A DNA stretch of 64,000 bases, from positions 1 through 64,000 of the forward strand of contig JACRMH010000022.1 in NCBI GenBank assembly GCA_016219545.1. The letters run 5' to 3'. The translations under genes were made by a program, and so were the position numbers. Below the pieces are notes generated by a model. That model was not told the origin of the DNA. It ran no database searches and worked only from the letters and a program-made list of their open reading frames with translations. The stretch is from Chloroflexota bacterium. GTDB lineage: Bacteria > Chloroflexota > Anaerolineae > Anaerolineales > Villigracilaceae. Shown here in pieces: positions 62,592 through 64,000 of the stretch (its first letter is position 1; every line of letters begins with the position of its first letter).

Positions 62592-64000
62592 ATGACCATA
62601 AAAATCGTTCAACCCAATAAGAATGTCGAACTCCATCTCCCGGATGGACGTGTGCTTTCAGGTCCGCGTGGAGCGAAGGTGGGGGACTTCCTGCAAAAGG
62701 TCAAAGATGACTTTAGCGCGCCCATCGTAGCCGCCATCATCAATAACGATATTCACGAACTGACTTATCCGGTTGAGATCGAAGCGCTTTGCAAACCCGT
62801 CACCATGGATACGGCTGACGGTGCGCGCATCTATCGGCGTTCGCTCGTCTTTCTGCTGGAAATGGCCTTTGCCGACCTTTTCCCCAAGGGCAAACTCACC
62901 ATTGACCACTCGCTTTCGTCGGGCGGATTTTATTGTCAGGTCACGGGGCGCGGAATGCTTTCGCAGGATGAGTTGGATGCGCTCAAAGCCCACATGCTAA
63001 AACTTGTGAAGGAAGACCATCCTTTCGAACGCAAAGAAGTTTCCATTCAGGAAGCCGTCGAATATTTCAAGGAACTTGGCTATGACGATAAAGTGCGTTT
63101 GTTCGCCTATCGTCAAAAGGATTACGTTACACTTTACAATCTCAACGGGCGTATGGATTACATGCACGGTTACATGGTCCCATCCACCGGATATTTGCGC
63201 TGGTTCGGACTCAGTCATGTCCACAGCGGGTTCACCATCCAATTCCCGCGCCGTCATTCACCCAAAGAACTTGAGCCGCTGGGGAGTTACCCGAAATTGA
63301 TCAGCGCGTTCCGTCAATACGGTGATTGGTTAACGCGCCTCAATATTGATAATGTCGGTGCTCTCAACGACGCCATTCAAACCGGGCGCGCCGATGAACT
63401 GGTGCTTGTCTCTGAAGCATTGCATGAACAAAACGTTGCGGATATCGCCCAACAGATCGCGCGTAAAAATTCGCGCATCATTCTGATCGCGGGTCCATCC
63501 TCTTCCGGCAAAACAACCACATCGCGACGCCTCGCCATCCAATTGCTCGCGCGCGGCATCTCGCCGTATCCGCTCGAACTGGATAATTATTTTATTGACC
63601 GCGCCAAGACCCCGCTCGGCGAGGACGGCAACCCCGATTTTGAAAACCTCGAAGCCTTGGATCTTCGCCGTCTCGCGCACGACATCGAAAAAATTCTCAG
63701 CGGAGAAGAAGTCCAATTGCCGCGCTACAACTTCAAGTCTGGCATGAGCGAAGAGGGCGAGACCATCCAATTGAAAGATGGACAGCCGCTGATCCTCGAA
63801 GGCATTCATGGGATGAACCCCCGCCTCATCCCGGACCGTTTGACTGGTGCGGCATTTCGAGTGTATGTCTCTGCCCTGACGCAGATCAACCTCGACCGTC
63901 ATAATCGGGTTTCAACTACAGACACGCGCCTCATCCGCCGCATTGTGCGTGACGCGCGTGAGCGTGGATATAATGCCTCGCAGACCATCAGCCGCTGGGA
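62592..64000 (+). CDS. TGS/ThrRS-like and uridine kinase-like fusion (3' part cut by window edge)
   Basis: Reading from the ATG at 62592 (frame open to the edge, 469 codons): residues 1-70 a TGS-like domain (VELHLPDGRVLSGPRGAKVG), then a region like the second domain of threonyl-tRNA synthetase (MDTADGARIYRRSLVFLLEM, then GFYCQVTG), and from about residue 290 a kinase with P-loop IAGPSSSGKTTTSRRL, LDNYFIDRAKTP, LPRYNFKSGMS and LEGIHGMNPRL. This is the known domain order of bacterial nucleoside kinases of the uridine/cytidine kinase family with a ThrRS-like N-terminus. About 80 residues are expected beyond the edge. Confidence 0.9.
   Translation, partial: MTIKIVQPNKNVELHLPDGRVLSGPRGAKVGDFLQKVKDDFSAPIVAAIINNDIHELTYPVEIEALCKPVTMDTADGARIYRRSLVFLLEMAFADLFPKGKLTIDHSLSSGGFYCQVTGRGMLSQDELDALKAHMLKLVKEDHPFERKEVSIQEAVEYFKELGYDDKVRLFAYRQKDYVTLYNLNGRMDYMHGYMVPSTGYLRWFGLSHVHSGFTIQFPRRHSPKELEPLGSYPKLISAFRQYGDWLTRLNIDNVGALNDAIQTGRADELVLVSEALHEQNVADIAQQIARKNSRIILIAGPSSSGKTTTSRRLAIQLLARGISPYPLELDNYFIDRAKTPLGEDGNPDFENLEALDLRRLAHDIEKILSGEEVQLPRYNFKSGMSEEGETIQLKDGQPLILEGIHGMNPRLIPDRLTGAAFRVYVSALTQINLDRHNRVSTTDTRLIRRIVRDARERGYNASQTISRW

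Overview
The window reads as a chromosomal segment of an uncultured, probably anaerobic member of the Chloroflexota, most likely class Anaerolineae. This is inferred from the gene mix (bacterial-type CO dehydrogenase/acetyl-CoA synthase, fused cytochrome b with a tri-heme cytochrome c, N/D-rich secreted protein, Hanks-type kinases) and from abundant small palindromic repeats between genes. No rRNA, tRNA or CRISPR array was recognised. Both ends cut a gene: a MocR-type regulator at the left and a TGS-domain uridine kinase-like protein at the right.

Layout. 1-9.6 kb: regulator and DinB-like enzyme, a beta-propeller lipoprotein, a membrane-anchored Ser/Thr kinase, an HTH protein, an M15-like lipoprotein and a NarL-type two-component pair. 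9.7-20.1 kb: N/D-rich exported protein, GT-C-type membrane protein, DUF2202 ferritin-like protein, a cytochrome b/Rieske/tri-heme cytochrome c operon, an MFS exporter and a SIMPL lipoprotein. 20.3-26.4 kb: NurA nuclease with a HAS-barrel-like partner, a MetE/UROD-like methyltransferase, a DUF166 protein and an ABC-2 export operon.

26.5-42.7 kb is the metabolic core. A leftward operon (DUF3786, two CooC-type nickel-insertion ATPases) faces a rightward operon of about 13.7 kb: HMA-like protein, cooS, acsB, membrane protein, CBS protein, acsD, acsC, corrinoid activator, acsE, fused metV-metF, acetyltransferase and an HdrC-like Fe-S protein. It covers methylene-THF reduction, methyl transfer to the corrinoid protein and acetyl-CoA synthesis from or cleavage to CO. 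fhs, folD and formate dehydrogenase are not in the window. Almost every intergenic gap of this operon carries a different stem-loop.

42.7-47.5 kb: galactose mutarotase-like protein, galactokinase, hydrolases. 47.5-51.9 kb is the most unusual region: five leftward genes, each followed by an approximately 130-bp imperfect inverted repeat with RYYYAAC...GTTRRRY ends. This is an integron cassette array without an integrase in view (CALIN), bordered on its promoter-proximal side by four 40-bp-spaced repeats. 52-64 kb: fmt, aquaporin, katG, glpK (interrupted in frame by a palindromic element), glpD, a glycosyltransferase, a broken histidine-phosphatase gene, panE-like and the truncated kinase.
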